A DNA stretch of 64,000 bases from contig CAWFYC010000035.1 in NCBI GenBank assembly GCA_963819855.1, positions 1-64,000 on the forward strand. Direction: 5' to 3'. Under the pieces are notes generated by a model that saw nothing but the letters and a program-made list of their open reading frames with translations, had not been told where the DNA came from and ran no database searches. The stretch is from JAMXLO01 sp963819855. Lineage in GTDB: Bacteria > Pseudomonadota > Alphaproteobacteria > Acetobacterales > Acetobacteraceae. The position numbers were made by a program, and so were the translations under genes. This document shows, one piece after another, positions 62,810-64,000 of the stretch; the first letter of the stretch is position 1; each line of letters begins with the position of its first letter.

Positions 62810-63811
62810 CTAGCGATGCTCGGCCATCACCGGATCGAGCCATACCGTCTGACCGGCAGCCATGTCTTTCGTAGACCCGACCGGGTCAAGCCGAACGAAA
62901 AACGTGTTGAGGTCGTGATCGCCGGCCGCACGCGCGGCGCGCCACACCGCGAACTCGCCCCAATTACGCAGCTCCACGACTTTCGCGCTGACGGGTTCCG
63001 CCTGCCCTGAAGCATGCAGCGGAACCGAAGACCCGATCGCCAGTCCATGCAGCGCGTCTTCGCGAAGGCTGAACCCGAACCAAAGTCCATTGGCTGGCAG
63101 CAGCGTCAGGACGGGCGCGCCCGGTACGACAGCTTCACCCAACTCCACCGCCTGAATTGCAATCGTCCCGGAGGCCGGCGACCGCAACAGCATCTTCGCG
63201 GCCCGCGCCTCGATTACGTCCCGGGCTGCCTCCGCCTGGCCGACGGTCGCATCCGCCAGCGCGCGTTCCTCCGCGGTCGGACCACGCTGCGCCTCGGCAT
63301 AACGGGCCTCGGCGACCGCGATGTCGGCACGGGCGCTTGCCTCCGCGGCAGTGGCGGTGTCGAGCTCCTGCACCGAGACGTCCGACCGTTCCGCCAGCAC
63401 GGAGATCCGGGCCAGCTCCTGCTGTGCCTGCAGATGTGCCGCCTCCGCCTTCCCGATCTCGCGCTGCAACGCCTGCACCTGCTCGTCGCGCACGCCGACA
63501 TACACCCGATCGCGGTCGGATCGAGCCTTGTCGACCTCCGCCCGTGCCGCGCCGACCGCGGCCCACAGCTCGGGATTGCTCAGTACCGCCACCGGTTGCC
63601 CGCGCTGTACCGTCTGCCCCGGCTCGACCAGAAACCGCGCCAGCCGGCCGCTGATCTCGGGGGCGATATGGATCTCGGTGGTCCGCACCATTCCGTCAGC
63701 CGACGCCACGTTGTCCGCTTCGCGCGGCCACCAGTACCAGACCGCAACCGCGGCGAGCGCCAGCACCGGCACCAGCGCAAGCAACAACATGCGCCTAGAC
63801 GGCATGGGCAT
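62810..63811 (-). CDS. HlyD-family periplasmic adaptor protein
   Basis: The 333-residue membrane-fusion protein of an export system has one N-terminal membrane anchor (MLLLALVPVLALAAVAVWYW), a lipoyl-like half (EISGRLARFLVEPGQTVQRG), a long coiled coil (about residues 85-190, e.g. VQALQREIGKAEAAHLQAQQ), and a second half (LLRSPASGTIAIQAVELGEA) with a beta-barrel end. It overlaps the partial ABC-2 permease by 17 nt, so it is likely part of an ABC-type drug or small-molecule exporter. ATG 63811 is used. Confidence 0.9.
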   Translation of the reverse strand: MPMPSRRMLLLALVPVLALAAVAVWYWWPREADNVASADGMVRTTEIHIAPEISGRLARFLVEPGQTVQRGQPVAVLSNPELWAAVGAARAEVDKARSDRDRVYVGVRDEQVQALQREIGKAEAAHLQAQQELARISVLAERSDVSVQELDTATAAEASARADIAVAEARYAEAQRGPTAEERALADATVGQAEAARDVIEARAAKMLLRSPASGTIAIQAVELGEAVVPGAPVLTLLPANGLWFGFSLREDALHGLAIGSSVPLHASGQAEPVSAKVVELRNWGEFAVWRAARAAGDHDLNTFFVRLDPVGSTKDMAAGQTVWLDPVMAEHR

Positions 63812-64000
63812 CACTCGGCGCCCGCCCGGAGCGAAGATGCGCGACGGCCGCGGACACGGCGAAATACAACAGGACCAGTCCCCACAACCGCAGCCAGTCC
63901 GGCCGCACCTCGGCAAAACTCGCCCCCATCTGGTTGACACGGACGAGGCCGTCGATCGCATTCACACTGGGCAGCAGCTCGCGCGCCTGCCGCAGGAATC
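63795..64000 (-). CDS. ABC-2 type permease, C-terminal part (cut by window edge)
   Basis: The last 67 codons are visible: LPSVNAIDGLVRVNQMGASF, then a final membrane helix (WLRLWGLVLLYFAVSAAVAH) and a short basic tail to the stop at 63795. The NAIDG---VNQMGA pattern near the last helix is typical of YhhJ-type ABC-2 permeases paired with HlyD adaptors. The rest lies to the right of the window. The stop overlaps the adaptor start region by 17 nt. Confidence 0.72.
   Translation of the reverse strand, partial: FLRQARELLPSVNAIDGLVRVNQMGASFAEVRPDWLRLWGLVLLYFAVSAAVAHLRSGRAPSDAHAV

Overview
The window looks like a chromosome segment from a high-GC alphaproteobacterium. The UPF0262 gene, the Bpt-type aminoacyl-transferase, the alphaproteobacterial style of the small proteins, and the GAF-rich histidine kinases together with the box pathway for benzoyl-CoA all fit. 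Acetobacteraceae/Rhodospirillales is my best guess, but that is inference from gene content only. No rRNA, tRNA or CRISPR array was seen. Gene density is high, with many 1- or 4-nt start/stop overlaps.

Layout. 1-1134: an AT-richer unknown gene and a probable transposase remnant. 1135-11289: housekeeping and metabolism (M81 peptidase, DUF2235 hydrolase, cysK, rhodanese, aldehyde dehydrogenase with its DUF779 partner, DUF2272 lipoprotein, mtnA, UPF0262, a frameshifted DUF983 gene, Asp/Glu racemase). 11294-14845: a cassette of three tail-collar-domain proteins, a DUF6916 protein, a GNAT enzyme and two tiny related proteins that bracket the set. 14893-27875: a signalling operon read leftward: GAF histidine kinase, response regulator, receiver-adenylate/guanylate cyclase, and a giant kinase with nine tandem GAF domains. 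The giant kinase gene is cut in two by a 2.1-kb insertion (about 19695-21815) flanked by a 4-5 bp direct repeat; removing the insertion restores the reading frame exactly. The insert carries a non-canonical putative transposase and a divergent small ORF.

28255-36651: metallo-hydrolase, GST, DUF3574 lipoprotein, a complete carbohydrate-type ABC importer (binding protein, two permeases, ATPase), and an MFS/LysR divergent pair. 36599-38656: a DUF3445 protein and an AT-richer two-gene cassette made of a RusA-like protein and a protein combining a PD-(D/E)XK-like nuclease with a HEPN-like domain. 38689-50614: CoA transferase, MFS transporter, cold-shock protein, oxidoreductase/carboxymuconolactone decarboxylase pair, a quorum-quenching-like metallo-hydrolase, an amidohydrolase/Rieske operon, a penicillin-acylase/RDD/aminoacyl-transferase operon. 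50711-51358: an AbrB/PIN toxin-antitoxin pair with a broken toxin frame. 51582-64000: ArsR regulator, PPOX protein, an SDR lacking its catalytic triad, MmgE/PrpD, class II aldolase, M28-like protein, the bclA-boxC-boxB-maoC operon for aerobic benzoate breakdown through benzoyl-CoA epoxide (boxA and boxD not in the window), and the end of a HlyD/ABC-2 export system.

Five genes carry what looks like a single-base indel (near 10239, 14129, 15075, 21120 and 51190). Whether these are real lesions or assembly errors decides how many pseudogenes the window holds.
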